The notes: generated by a model from the letters alone, not told the origin. Shown: positions 36,043 through 49,401, counted from the stretch's first letter. The stretch is 64,000 nucleotides of DNA from Notospermus geniculatus (GCA_002633025.1 NMRB01000043.1:447146-511145); one strand, 5' to 3'. Numbers and translations are program-made.

Positions 36043-36239
36043 TAGGCTCCAGTTCCATAGAGCTCGCGTTGACACTTTTCACGCGCCACGCTTCACGTTT
36101 TCCTTTCGTTCCTCGATTCAGTGCACAACGAGACACACATTACCTGTCCTGTGGCATGCTTTCTCCGAGGAACGAAAGGAAAACGTGAAGCGTGGCGCGT
36201 GAAAAGTGTCAACGTGAACTCTATGGAAATGGAGCCTTA
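36043..36239. mobile_element. Fold-back element with 73-bp GC-rich arms
   Basis: The left arm (36043 to about 36115) contains GTTGACACTTTTCACGCGCC and ACGCTTCACGTTTTCCTTTC; the right arm (36166-36239) is its complement, with only a few mismatches near the outer tip. The loop is about 50 bp. It lies 40 bp from the preceding nested pair. The two minus/plus-strand frames across it translate the arms and share the peptide HAPRFTFSFRSS for that reason. One copy in the window. Confidence 0.88.
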
Positions 36240-39080
36240 GAAAACACTGTTTTTCTTGCCGAAGACAAAATGAGATCAGTATTTTGTCTTTTCCATCGCC
36301 TTTTTCAAAAATCTGTTTTGTACTTTGAAATAATTTTCGACAATTAAACACATTCAGATGTCACCAGTTGTTCTTGCCAGAAATTAACTTTATTTTCCTA
36401 TCAGAACGTGCGATTATTTAGAGGAAAGACAGTTGTTTTTTTTATTTGAAAGAAGTAGTTTTAGTTGCGTCTTTCTCAGTGTTCTGAAGTCTACCGGTTA
36501 TAATTTTTTGTTCTCTATCAACGTCATGTTTGGTAGCTTTGCAGCAGTAACGCAGCAGATAGAGAGATATAGGTGATTAAGATACTTTGAAAGAAGGTTG
36601 ACAGTAGAAGGGTCGGTGAAGGGCAAATGTAATACATACCATAACAACGAAATCACCTAAAAATGAAGTAAGCAAAGCCAAATCCGCAAATACGGTGATT
36701 TCCAGAAATGACAGATGGTGAAGCATACGAGAACGGTGTTGAACGACTTTGGCACGAGTGCGCTCAGCAAGGGTAACATTTATACTCCTCGCCTGGAGTT
36801 CATAGAATAGGAAGATGGACACAGATGATGCTGGTTGAATAAATTTCTTTGAACACCATGAATAGACCGGGAGAATATTTCACTTAACCTTGCTGTGGTA
36901 CCCTAGGAGCAGGCGGGACGTCCTGGGACCCTGATCAGCCTTGCATGACCGTGTCCGACTCAAAAAGCAGAGACAGTTATAGATTCACATAATTGAATGA
37001 TCCTGCCCAGGTCGACGGCTGAGATGCAGAAAAGGTGAAAACGGTTACAATAGGCTACAACGAAACATTTTCTTGAAATAAAAACCCACAAGAAGCTGAT
37101 GTTCGACATTTGCACAGATGGGAAACATCGAAGACACAACATTAGGCAACACGACGAAGTTTTCGCAGGTAGGTTTCATTTCAGATTTGGTGTTCGAAAA
37201 AAAGCTTTGACGAAGTACGTAGTTGAAGCCAACATGGAACTCTGGCTACTTTCAACAAAAAAACCCCTAAAATACCCTGAGTGTTGTCCATTCTGCCAAG
37301 AACTGTGGTAACTTTGAACAGTGTTGACTAAAAACCAACAACCAAACTTTTCGACCACCAATGATCACGGTCACCTGCTATTCCAATCCTTGCCGATCTT
37401 TATGCGCAACCTGGCGATCTGATCTCAAATCTCACAACTCATGACTTGCCACAAGAAGGCTGTATCTACATGTATGCAAAACTCAACTATTTGTTTGCAA
37501 ACTTTAGGTCAGCCATACTATTTACCACAAGCACCAAGCGAACTCGTCGATGTCATATTTGTGCGCAGCCAAAGCTTTGTCCATGTTCCCTTTCAGCTGT
37601 CTTAACTTGTAGAATTCATGTTGAAGAGAAAGTGTATCATTCTATAGGACTAAAGGAACACAAAAGTTCTATCCAACTGCGCCAAAGTAATGCTTACTTC
37701 TAAAAGTTGAACCTAGATGTTTATCGTTACCTCCCTGTATAACAAATTTTCAAAGCTGATTCGAACGGGGTGGTTTTTCTTTCGACAGACTATTCAAAAT
37801 AGTATGTTTGATTCTGCCTTGCTGTGTCTGTAGTGAAGAATACGTTGTTTGTAAAGAACCTTTGTAGCCTTATAAGTTGAAATTGAATGATGATTTGTAT
37901 CCAACTCAGATGGTTTTGGTGATAATAAAAGTCTTTTCTGATCATAGTATCACTGGCAATGAATGAAGATTGACGTGGTTCTTAAGGGTGCACTTGGAAG
38001 GTTTCCACCTCCATGAAGGTATCTTCAACCTGTTAGAAAATAAGGGAAATGAGCGGTAGATTACGCTGGTCTGTCTGCAAATGCTGGTGGAGATCGAGAA
38101 ATGTTGTTCTGTCGCCTTATATGAGGAGAATTTTAGAGATCGTCCCGCTTACGGTAACAATAGAACGGAAACGCTATTTGATAATTTACGTTGAAGACAA
38201 ATGAATTGCGTCAAATTTAGTTCTACATTAGCGGGGCGATCTCGGAGACGCTCGTCGAATAATGTAACAGCATTTCTGGGAGACGTGAATTTCATGCTGG
38301 AGGAACCTGGGCATCGAACCCGCATGCTCAGTAGTATCAACCCTTACGTTGTCACTGCATCATTCTGACACTCAAAATGGGACATTGGGGTAAACCAGCT
38401 CATTGGTTATTTTGCAAAACAGTGCACAACTGCTGAACAAACGCAAAGAGCAAAATGGGTGGGAAAGTGGATAAATTTAGATTTGAAATCTAGAGATAAG
38501 GAAAAACCATTAACGCACGGATATTGTATCCATCAGAGGGCTAACAAACAGGACTTGATGTGGCTATTGTCTGAGTGAGGACAGCTCCGACACCAGAGCG
38601 CTTCCTTGATTGTTTTGCCCAGCGGGAAGGCGAGACACGTCGATCAATGAAGCAAACATAAGCGTCAACAACAGCACCAAAGATTTAAATATTTGGCGTG
38701 CCAAAATTGCCCATAATACGGTAATTGCTGACGATAGATTGTGGGTTATGATGGCTGTCAACGGTTCATGGTCTTTTCCTCCGTGACTGACAGCGGACAC
38801 AGTCTACTGAATCTTACTTACTTCAGAGATAATCCGCCTGGTAAAATTACCACTCGGAAACACTATAAACATTTGTGTTATCGTAAGGATGCACGGTCAT
38901 ATACCCCGAGACAATATTCAGTCGAGTCGCTCACGAATTCTCGTCTTTTTTGTTTATTGTCGTTCAGCGCCTACAGAAAATTGCTAGTTATTGGAAAACC
39001 ACTCGAACTAATGTTGAGTAGTTTGTTATTTCGGTAAAATAAGCATCAAAACAACGTGATGACCATTTTGTTCAAACCGT
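36240..39080. other. Gene-free stretch
   Basis: No gene is recognised. On the minus strand near 38305-38325 there is GGGTTCGATGCCC, close to a tRNA B-box but without a cloverleaf; possibly a tRNA-derived SINE remnant. Confidence 0.4.
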
Positions 39081-39122
39081 GAAGCAGAAAATTGACGTAG
39101 TGAAGCAAAAAATTGACGTAGT
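39081..39122. repeat. Two tandem 21-bp units
   Basis: GAAGCAGAAAATTGACGTAGT is followed directly by the same unit with one change (GAAGCAAAAAATTGACGTAGT). Minimal tandem duplication. Confidence 0.8.
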
Positions 39123-42100
39123 GACGCTGAGATCTTAATTTTCCGACGCCGGTCGCGTATATTAGACAAAAGCAGAGACACTAGAGGTGTCTAAGCCAGT
39201 TAAAGTTGATTTTTCCCAAGAGAAAACTCTAGGCATCATTAAGAGTGTGGAATCAAATTCTAAACTCTACATTCCCCTCCCAGAAAACTAAATGGCTGAG
39301 GATGTCGTGCTGCCCTCTTTTGGTGACTCGTTTGGACGATCACTGTCCTGACCATTTTGTTCTGGAAATCGAACCAGCGATCAACCTAACATTAGAGATT
39401 GTCGTTGATCAGAGTCTTGTGAAATGTACCAAGATTTGGGCTTCACTTTCCACGATCCCCCAGCTGCCTCTCACAGCTCCTAAATAAAAAAAGAATATTT
39501 GATAGGTAAAAGACACATGGTGCAACTTCAAGTGCCTCGAATTGGTCTCAGAAAGATCAATAGCTCAACACACGCTTGGCTAAGTCACAAATACGAAAAT
39601 GTAACCTGATATTAGAGCCTGTTTGAGACTGTCAAACAAATTCAAAATGAAAAGGGGATGATAAAGATGGGCACGTTGCCTGGAGGACAATAAGACAATA
39701 GACAGATACTGGTGGATTGTTTGTGTTTGTCCTAAGTGATTCTGTGACGGTAAATGGGCACTAGACAGTATTATCGGCTTTGGGAGACGATTTGGCTACT
39801 TGACACCGCAGTATTCGACTCAAGGGGTCTTTAGCAAATTAAAATCTCCACACTGCTCGCGGGTATTGTCCGTGGGCTGAATGTCCAAGAGCCATGAGAC
39901 GTCAGTTTGATGACATGTGAGTGACAGACAGGCCAACCCGCACAGGATGCAATCTGGGGAACTTGATTTGGCGATAACTTTTGAACCCCTGGGGTTGGCA
40001 AGAATGCCAAGAAAGTCCAGGGAGCCGACGTGGGCACCACTTAAGGCGTTCCAGGGCAAGCATCCCCGATCCCCTCTGACGATGTCACGCTCTGTCATGG
40101 TCCATGAAACGATTTGTCAATCTTAGCCTTGTGTTCAAGGGTTTACCATTACGTTTTTAGGTCAAACCCTGATGATTCACGACAAAACCCAGATGTAGTG
40201 TAAAAATCATGTGATTTCTCCCAGGGTCCCTGGGTTTCTTCCCGTCGGGGTTTCGATGTCGAATGGCGGACCCGTCCCCCGTCATGTCGCCGGGTCTCAT
40301 TATCAGCCTGCATTCACGTCCATACATGACTGCAGGAATCCCTAGTACATTTTTGCATTCGACCACACGTACAGCTTCACAGAATGGAAGGCCTCATCCT
40401 ATAGGTGTACCCTGTGGTCACATGCAAGTCGCGAACCAATCTTGTGGAACGACTTCTAATCTTGAAGACAATGCAAACAAAAGTGCAACGACTACCCATC
40501 AGTCCCATTAAGTTAGATTGAGGAAGACCAGCAATTATGAAAATTGAACTCGACTTTAATTTCTTATTCATAAAGAGCAGAAGTTTACACTGATGTCTAA
40601 TTAAAAACGATCAGAGAACATTAAGACTGGTTAGATAATGATCACAACCATTCCCTCCCGGGATCCAGCAACGCCCTCAAGTCATCAAATCCTCATGTAG
40701 CTTTATATTGGAAAGAAATTGACTCGAGTCAATGACCAATGATTACACTAGCCTTAATTTACACATGTTAGAAGAATTAATCTGAACATGTCAGGCTAAT
40801 AGATTTATCTGCAATGTCAATCAATCGTGGTTTGTTTAAGTTTGACGCGTGGCTCTGGGATCTGGAGGACATTGGGGAACTGATGAAAATCATCGCGCAG
40901 TTGCGACGAATAATAAAACTACTTCACATGTACATGTTTCTTCAGTGCATTTTCAAGTACACAGATATATTTGGTTGATGCTTGCTTTCAGCAACTGACA
41001 CTGCCTGCATAAGATGATGGTGGGGATCTCTACAGTAGTTGTGGTGGTCGAGAAACATCCTCAAAAATCCTTGAAGTAACTTGCATAGACCTACTCCGTC
41101 ATGTCCGTGTTCAATCTGTATCTCTCTGTAATTACGTAGGCCCATTCATGCAAGTAATGCACAGCACCATTTGTAACGTTATCAATCATGTCAATGGTTG
41201 ATATCAAAATGGCTTCATCCTGCTTCTTTGGGACAAACGTTTTTGGACCCTGAACCCAGTGTGCTCCGGAAAGATATGGAATAAACGGAAAACTAATCAG
41301 AAACAACAGCAGCTTGGAATAAATTCAAAATTTTGCTTCAGGTAAAGCGCAATGATTCACAGAAGCTCGACTTCCCTGAGGTCAAAACGCAAGACAGAAC
41401 TGGCGGTTTTAATGCCACGCAAATGGAGTTAATTTAACTTTATAGGCGTCTTTAATTCGAAAATTCGCCACGTTTTGAAGCAATTAGGGAGTCCAAGGAT
41501 GATGAAAGTGTAATCTAGTGGTGATTAGTAGCCGAGAGGCAGAGAACTAATTTTGTTAATGCCATCGCATCTTATCATTATAAAGGTATTAACTGCTTTT
41601 GAATCAATGAGAATAAAGAAAATAAAAGCAGTTGGCTGCGTTGTTAAATTTGTAATGAACTGAGGTATTGTTTAATCAGAAAAACGAAGTGATGGTTTGT
41701 TTTCCTTACCAGAGTGAGAATATTTATTATGGCCTCCAGACTTGGTTTATAAAGTGATTTTGTTGAAATGAAATGAACAGATGATTATTGGGTGGTTGAT
41801 CAGCCACCAAAACTAAAAAAATAGTTGGAAGTGAAGTATTGGTGCTGAAATCTGACTGGAGCTGATGGAATAGATTCGTCGTACGAAATGATAGACTGAA
41901 AGGAAGGTGTGTTGGAATATTTTCATCAGGTGGAAATGGTGTAAGTTGAGATAAGCATGTCGAAACGGCAGTGGTAAAAAATCACTTGTGCCACGGATGG
42001 TTTCCATATCATACGAAGTTAAACAGGGGGTTCATCGCTTTTTACCATTTTTGTGGGCTACTGGGTGGTATTATGATATAAAAAACAGAGAGAAGTGACC

Positions 42101-42918
42101 GTCAGTTCACCTCCTGTAACTTATATTATAAGTAGTCCACCTGTTGAGGGAGCCAACATCCTTCTTCATGACATAACATGGAGAGGGAACACCTGACAGG
42201 TCGTCACCTCAACGGACACCATTCACAATACTTCAGACCATCTCGTCAACATTGCACAAGATCTAAATTAGATAATTACAATCTGTCAACTATGATTCGG
42301 CATTGACAGTTAGTCTTAAAATCTCCTTCACCATCTCGTGTCGTATAAGTGTCTCGTTATTCAATACCTTGTCTGCCTGATTGGGAGGATGACACGGACT
42401 TACCGGAAGATAACGGAAGTCTGGACCGGAAAATAACTTGCTCGAGTCACAAGTGGGCCTAAAATAGTCGGTTTGGATGTTTTCTAGAGGATGGATGATG
42501 ATTGTCCTGTCAGTCAGAGGAGCTGAAGTACCCTATCATCTGTTTGGAAGACGTTTTTACCCTACACAGTTTCCGTAACTTTGGGTCCTATATCGCAAGT
42601 GGCCCTTGGCCAAGAGGGCCAAAAAGGAAACCTGTAGAATAGTGGGTGATAAATAAAAGTAGAATACATTGTTTGCGATGTTTACTTTTCACACGAATAT
42701 CAAAGGCAAACTGATGTTTTTGTTTCCTCTGGACAGAAATGAAATTTATGATAACTGCATCAGCTACCGTAGGCCTAGCTCATTGAAAAGCATGTTGGCA
42801 GACTTTGGTACCGTTAGAGGCCGCGTTAGCGGTCCTCGAACGTCATTTTGGATGACGTTGTGGCGTGCACTTCTGCTTTATGACGTCAAATTTCGTGGCA
42901 TTATAGAAGCGCTAACTG
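39123..42918. other. Gene-free stretch
   Basis: No gene is recognised. Frames of 92 codons or fewer overlap on both strands near 39.8-40.6 kb without domain signatures. About 41.7-42.0 kb is AG-rich on the + strand with loosely repeated TGGAA/TGAAA words. Confidence 0.4.
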
Positions 42919-43300
42919 GTATCTTAGCTATTTCTTAGTAAGAACTTGGTAAGAAAAATGTTAGTAAAATTTTTCTGATAAGATTATTACAAGAAAAATC
43001 TTAGTAAGATTTTTCTTACCAATATCTTTGTAAGAAAAATCTTTGATGCTGTTTCTTGTAAGAATCTTATAAGAAAAAATCTTAGTAAGATTTTTCCTGT
43101 AAGAATCTTATAAGAAAAATCTTAGTAAGATTTTTCTTACCAATATCTTTGTAAGAAAAATCTTCGATGCTGTTTCTTGTAAGAATCTAATAAGAAAAAA
43201 TCTTAGTAAGATTTTTCCTGTAAGAATCTTATCAGAAAAATCTTACTAAGAAATAGCTAAGATACTTACTAAGAAAAATATAAGATTATTAGTAAGATTC
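42919..43300. repeat. Palindrome of palindromes, AAGAAAAATCTTAGTAAGATTTTTCTT core
   Basis: The outer arms GTATCTTAGCTATTTCTTAG (42919) and CTAAGAAATAGCTAAGATAC (to 43265) make a 347-bp fold-back. Inside, the block from TCTTAGTAAGATTTTTC through CCAATATCTTTGTAAG is repeated with a period of 121 bp (CCAATATC at 43019 and 43140). Each block contains several smaller palindromes joining AAGAAAAATCTTA to TAAGATTTTTCTT. A further partial palindrome follows to about 43300. No coding capacity. Probably a fold-back transposon with internal amplification. Confidence 0.85.
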
Positions 43301-44999
43301 ATGTCCTGGGACGGCAGTAAAGTCTCCCATTTCCGCAGTTCCACTCTCTGTTGTCTCTTTTATAACAACAGTTGTCGGTCATCATCCTGACCGACCAATC
43401 AGCCGCAGCCATGACAACCGTTTCCACATCGCATTCTAAACCTAGGATTTCAAACAAAAAACAAAGTTTTTTCCCAATAATGTTTTATCAAGCTTTCGAA
43501 AACCTCTAAGAACGAACCCACCCCTGGGAGACCAATTACAAGCGGAAAAAGATGTTTTGCAGTCGGCACACGTATGCTTTTGGCCATAATTACCCTTTAA
43601 CGAAAGTCTGCGACATACAGAGAGCGTGTCGGGCGTCACAGGAAACATGACAGGCTGTCATGGCGTAAAAAAGACGTCTGGCTTCCCCGGTACATTACCG
43701 TGCCTCTTAGCCCGGGGTGGCAAGATGCTCACTTCGAAATGGGTCAAAGCTATATGTAAGTTCTATAAATACGTCTAAAGCGGAAACTGGATTAACTCCT
43801 GTCATGATACACGGTTCATACCCCCCGTGAACTACTTTTTCAATGCGCTGCATCGCTCCCGGCGGCTGCACAGCGTTCCATGATATCTTTGTAATCCTCC
43901 GCAGTTAAGGAAACTGTCGACTGTTGACGCACGCATCACGCCATCTCGACAAGAAAAGAACGAGAACTCGCCTCTAGAAAAATTACACGTTTTATTAAAG
44001 GTAACCGCTGGATACCGTAACTTATTCATCTTATCCCGATGATAATTTCATTTTCACCCTTTGACGTGATGCGTAACGACCCTTTGAGGCTTGACAATTG
44101 CCTTTTCTCATTAGCGCTGATTGCCTTACTCGCTGGCCGCGCGGCTAATCCGATTAAAAGTTCCGAAATGTACAGGTACTTAGTGGAAATTCAATTAGCT
44201 TTGGCTTATTGTCTCTGTTTGCCACAGCGCCTTGCTGTTGACAAATATACGTAGATCGCCGTAGAAAATATTTATCGGGGTTGACGTGGTGTCGTTTGAG
44301 GAAGGTGGACGGTAACACCTTGATGGAAACCTGGACTTACCCCTTACCGTTCCTGGCCAAACTCGGCCGGCTCAGCTAATTGAGTTTCCTAGTAAGTAAT
44401 AGAGTTAGTTATGGTAATGTAATAAGCGAAAATTACTCTGAGATTAGTAGTTTGACCTGTGCATATATCTGAGTTAGAGGTATTAGTTGAAACATAAGAC
44501 ATCTTCTTCTTATAATTACCACAAAGCTGAGCTCCCTCGCTTCAGAAGGTAATTGGTGGTAGAGTCTATTTCTGATCTCATCTTTGCTGGCTGTACTAAT
44601 TTAATTGTCGGGAGGAAATACCTCTAATGATGCGTGGTGCATGATTACATAACAGACACGCCTAACCTTAATGTAAAAACTAACGCTTTTGTAAAAAACT
44701 CCAGCGCCAAAGCAGGGTCCAGCGCATGCCTAGTCGACGCCATTTTCTTTGTAACAGCTAAATGTGAAGGGAGAGCCACCTTTCAAGTATGGCTTTCCTT
44801 TTTAAAGGACCGAGTCTCAAGCACCTTTGACCCAGCCAGTACGACTGTGACTGTTGATAAACTCAAGGAACAGCCTCTTCACAACATCATTTGATCCTTT
44901 CAGACCAGCGGAAAGCAGGCCAATCCAGGAGTTCGTCAGCGTGTGGCGAACCTGTAAGATTTTGGAGACGAATCATTCTTGTTACGGGGAAGCAGGAAA
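43301..44999. other. Gene-free stretch
   Basis: No gene is recognised; frames of 65-86 codons show no domain. No repeat structure seen. Confidence 0.4.
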
Positions 45000-45253
45000 G
45001 GGAGTAAGAAATAAAAGTGGAAAATAGGAAGTGGGAAATTTTGGAATTTTGCGCGAATTTTTCAATTTCTCAAATTGTGAGAAAACTTTTTCTCATTTTG
45101 AGAAATATCGCCCGAAAAATCCGATGTCATTTCATTTTAAGAAAATGTCTCAAAATGGGAAAAAGTGTTCTCACAATTTGAAAAATATTGAAAAATTCGC
45201 CCAAAATTGCCAAATTTCCCACTTCTTAGTTTCCACTTTTATTTCTTACTCCC
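45000..45253. mobile_element. Fold-back element ending GGGAGTAAGAAATAAAAGTGG
   Basis: Ends GGGAGTAAGAAATAAAAGTG and CACTTTTATTTCTTACTCCC. The arms pair for about 120 bp each, through GGAAGTGGGAAATTT, GCGAATTTTTCAAT and TCTCAAATTGTGAGAAAAC with their complements, round a short centre. It shares the GGGAGT tip with the GGGAG MITEs, but the inner arm sequence is unrelated. The 83-codon + frame across it is only the element read through. Confidence 0.85.
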
Positions 45254-47631
45254 TTACAAGAGAATTGAGATATGTGTTTTGAGTTTGCGACATAAGAGAC
45301 GATGTCAAACTCCTGATTGGCAAGGTTGGCCAGACTGACTGTCATCAATAAGACACGAAGCAATCAAGTCATAATCATGGTATAACAATGTGGGGACAAT
45401 TAGGTAGTTTAATGATTACCAAGAGAGGAATGGTTACAATAATGAAAGCAACTTCAATCTGATCACTGTGTGGCTGGGTTATCAAATTTGTAGCTGAGAA
45501 TGAAAAGTTAATTAACAAGATTGGATTATAATAACGTTCATCTACTGTTGGCCGGCTGAACCAGGTCTCGCGTGGATTGAGACGTCACAACACCGGTGAC
45601 ATTCCCATCATGGTGGGAGGGAGAGTTGCCACTTTCTCTTCATTTTATTTCTCCCCCATTAGGGTCTCACTCTCTCGGGGGTTCAACTTGCCACAGACGT
45701 TGTAACCGCGACATCCCGCGGCTGAAATCATGATTAAATTAAAATATCAATTGGTGACTTTGTGGTTTATGGTTTTGATATTTTGTATTGTATTTTTGAT
45801 GGATTGCAAAAGTTGAAACTAAAAAAAGTACCTGTCCCTATGGGCTATCTTACTTTGAATGCGATCCCGTTAAACGATGCGCGAATCGAGATCGCATCTA
45901 CCTCAGAACGTACGGAACTAATTAGACACTTTCGTCACAATTATTTTCGTATTTTCCGTTCAACCTTCCAATCACGACAAAAGATGAATTCACGGGCTCC
46001 GCAGAAACCGTTACCTCAACGACGATAACTACCGGGTTTGCCTTTCAACGCGGTGACTCCAATTTGCCATTGGCTACCGATTAATAGCGATAATGATTTT
46101 ATTTGTTCAGAAAATATTTGTCACTAAAGAAAAAAGCGCTAATCAATAGCATCCGCTGTATTCAAAGTATTTGCTCACCGTTCTAAAGCATGTCAAATAT
46201 CGCAGATTGAAGACAAGGAAGCGAAATTAGAGCATGATCGAGGTAAGCTACAGCCCTCATTTAACCCCATTAAAGGTAATTTGCAGCCACGATCCACGGC
46301 GCTCGCATCCTAATATTTGCTTCCGCACAAGAAAACGCCGCTTGATTATGGAGGTCTGATGACGGTGATTTACTCTGAAATGGTCGTCGGACCGATCACT
46401 AACGAGGGATAGCTTCTGCGGTGTATCGACAGGGCCGCCTCCCCGCTGACTCCACGGATTGAGATAGGACTGGAGACAGGAAGTCACCTACCATCGCTTG
46501 AGAATGCTCACTGGCGTATCTCAGGAAGGCGGTATCTTGGGTAACCCTTGAATGACGAGTGACACCAAACGATTGCAAGAAATATCTCAATGTTTATTTT
46601 AAGCTGGCTACACTACAAACTGGCAGCGACTGCCGCGGGTAGGCCTCTCGCAGGAGCTCACAGACATGGGTAGCAGAGGTGAGGCCCCACCCCTCCGTCA
46701 GGTCAATACAAGAGCCCACCAAACTGGCCAGTGACAGGCAACCTGCGTGCCACTTTTGGACACTTGTGGTGGGTGATTTCCGCAGTGTGTGCTCTCAGCA
46801 TATGGTGTAATTCTCAGGATTATGATGATAATTTTTGTTGGTAGTGAAAAGATATCGTAAGCCTGTTCTGTTCTTGCTGTGTAGCAACTGTTCACCAGTC
46901 TTAATATGGTACAGTTATGTGCATTTCCCAGCCAACTGTACATGTGTGCATGTAATGTCCCTGACTTGAAGAATACAATGCTTATACAGCAAGCGAGACG
47001 TTGTTTACTTAATCTGATCCTGGCCACCGACAGTAATTTTTCAGATAGTGGGGTAGGGTGTTCGGTGAAAGACGTGAAGTAGGTCACTGACCAATCACTC
47101 GGTTATACTGAGAAACAGACAACTGACTGGAAATTCAGAAATAAACGTCAATTTAGCGATGGTTCGACGAAGCGAAACAGTATTAATTTCGCCGAAGCCT
47201 TAATAAATAGGGTAGGTCATGTGTAACTGTCTTGTTAGCTATTTGTTTAGGGTTGCAAATCGTGTGCATCACGGAGATGATGGTCATTTCCGGTCAATCA
47301 TGGTGGACAGGCTCACGAGATGGGTTTCATGGGAAACAATATGGTTTGTAATCAAGTTGAAGAGTTGTAGGTGGGGTAAGGGACCAGTGTGGTCAGCAGG
47401 CACACATCGATCTGGTGACATAAACCATTGCGGTGAACGTGGGTGTCTCTTCGGTTAGACGTTCACATCAGTCGTTGTGCAGGGACATAAAGTATCGTAT
47501 TCTGAACCAGTATTAATTTCAAACTCACGCAACGTCGTCGATTGTCAGCTACAGTATCTGGCCAGACCTGAGGCGAGACCTACCCTTCATGCGAGAAACC
47601 GATTTATGCTGATCGACGCATCATTCCTCAC
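45254..47631. other. Gene-free stretch with one repeat relic
   Basis: No gene is recognised (129-codon minus frame at 46698-47087 has no domain). GTGCCACTTTTGGACACTTGT at about 46748-46768, with CTGGCCAGTGACAGG just before it, matches part of the TACAAGTG elements at 47.6 and 52.5 kb and is probably an internally deleted copy. Confidence 0.45.
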
Positions 47632-47697
47632 TACAAGTGTCTTAACTACCTATTCAGAATCCAGTGGCTCGCAGCCTGACAGTTTTGGACACTTGTA
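47632..47697. mobile_element. Short TACAAGTG...CACTTGTA element, copy 1
   Basis: TACAAGTGTCTTAACTACCT runs through ATTCAGAATCCAGTGG to TTTTGGACACTTGTA. It matches the reverse complement of 52501-52583 (CCTATTCAGCATCCAGTGGC, TTTTGGACACTTGTA) but is shorter by about 17 bp. Very small terminal-inverted-repeat element; class unknown. Confidence 0.65.
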
Positions 47698-48499
47698 AAG
47701 GGGTGGCGTGATTCTGTCTAGGATGCCTCTTTTTGGGATGGACGACAGATTTCTTGTTCATTTTCGGGCAGTTGTGAAGAATCTTGAATCAAAAAGTTGG
47801 TAATTTTCATTTCAGCTTCTTGCTTATACCAATTTTCGACATGGCCGACACTCCACCCTTCATTGACTCTGATGAGTTGAATCAAAACTGTAACATTATA
47901 TGAAAACATTATTGGTCACGTTACAAATATTGATAAAAGCGTGAATAAACAATAACACTTGGCTATCCGAGACTCTTTCTCACGTTTCTAGGCCATGGAT
48001 GGTGGTTGACTCCGTTTCTACAAACTTTGAAGTTCTTCAAATTTAACCGTATTTGACGAAGATGCAGAAAGTTTCTTAGAAACTTGAATATCAAGATAAT
48101 CAATTCTACTTCCTCCGTGAATACACCCGTGTATCATGTAAAAATTTTCTTTATGTTTGCATTGAAATGAATATCAAGCATCGTGTATCGCGCAAAAAAC
48201 TGAGGGTCCATGTAACCCGGAAAAAACAATTTCAACATTCAAAACTTGGCTAATGGACTTTTGAACAAGAAAATGAGTGCTGCCCAAGATGTCACGGGTA
48301 TCAGATTTTCTCATACTTTCAAGTGGGAAAGTTAGATGTCATAGTGTCAGGAGTCTCTTTAGATGTGACAATAGATATTTTTTTGCTAGAGTTTCGTAAA
48401 ACTGGAAGCCAAACAGGTTTCGAGGCGTTGGTGCATTCTGCTTTTTCAGAGAGAAACTGGCTCAGTGGGGAGCCCGCGCAACTTTTCATCCACCAGGTC
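47698..48499. other. Gene-free stretch
   Basis: Nothing recognised on either strand. Confidence 0.45.
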
Positions 48500-48652
48500 G
48501 GCGCTGTGAGCGGTTGTACCGAAGACCTAAGTCAACAGAGAAAAGATATGCAATGGCGTCACGTCATGACGTCATTGACGCAGTACATCAAGGGACCGTG
48601 ACGTCGAAAAAAGCTACAACCGCTCACAGCGCCGCCCAGTGGCGGTAGTTCT
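48500..48652. mobile_element. Fold-back element, GGCGCTGTGAGCGGTTGTAC family, copy 2
   Basis: Arms GGCGCTGTGAGCGGTTGTAC (48500) and GCTACAACCGCTCACAGCGCC (ends 48633). The interior GTCACGTCATGACGTCATTG matches the 11.7-kb copy in reverse orientation, as does the flank CCAGTGGCGGTAGTTCTG. Non-coding, although a 92-codon + frame reads into it. Confidence 0.85.
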
Positions 48653-49401
48653 GTTGGTTCCTCGTTACAGCAGAAATCTGCGACAAATTTCGACAAGGTA
48701 ACCTGTCACACCGACACTTCATTGGCACCTCGCAGCCGCCTCTAAAACTCCTATCAAACAGCTCGCTCCTTGATAAATCACAGCTCTCCTCAAGCCATAA
48801 GAAAGATAATTCTATTTTTCAATCCATTAGTTTCAAATGAGGTGTAATGCTTTTAAGAATCGGTAAAAGCCTTCGCCTGATTCGAGGCGGCGGTGCTTCC
48901 ATTCTCGCGGTCTCTGAAGACCTCCCCACTAATAGCTTGCTTATACGCAGAGTGCTTCAAAGTCCGCCTGTTTGCGCTAAACACCTAATTTAATCTTCCA
49001 TTAATGGACGTTGGCTGAAAGTTCAAATACTATAAAATAATATTTGGCTTTTATATTTTTCAACAGGAGCCATATTGAATCATCTTGGTTAGTTAATCAC
49101 ACGAAGGCACTGCATTAGGTACGCGGACTTGTCTTATTTAATTATGCTTGCTAGAGTTGCGAGCTAACTGGTCATATTACGAGTGCATTATGGGGCTGAT
49201 GGAGACGGAACGCCCTACTTAATGTGCGTCTGCAAATGGTTGACAAACATAAGGCCGTGTTTCTAACGCTGAGAAAAAAGCAAACCGACTGAGGGGAAGT
49301 TAAAGGAAACGTTGCTTGGAAAATGTGGATTTTTTCACAACCAAAAACCGTACCTACATGTACAAAGAATATGTTTCATGATATTTTGGATTTAAGACTT
49401 T
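48653..49401. other. Gene-free stretch
   Basis: Nothing recognised. Confidence 0.45.

Noticed and set aside
35930-36351. Frames at 35930-36202 (+) and 36118-36351 (-) sharing a peptide
   Set aside because: The shared peptide comes from the two complementary arms of the fold-back element, not from related proteins.
38286-38345. Minus-strand GGGTTCGATGCCC resembling a tRNA B-box
   Set aside because: One mismatch to the box consensus and no cloverleaf around it.
42919-43300. CRISPR-like array (short repeated units with spacers)
   Set aside because: The units are palindromic, lack unique spacers, and the setting is an animal genome.
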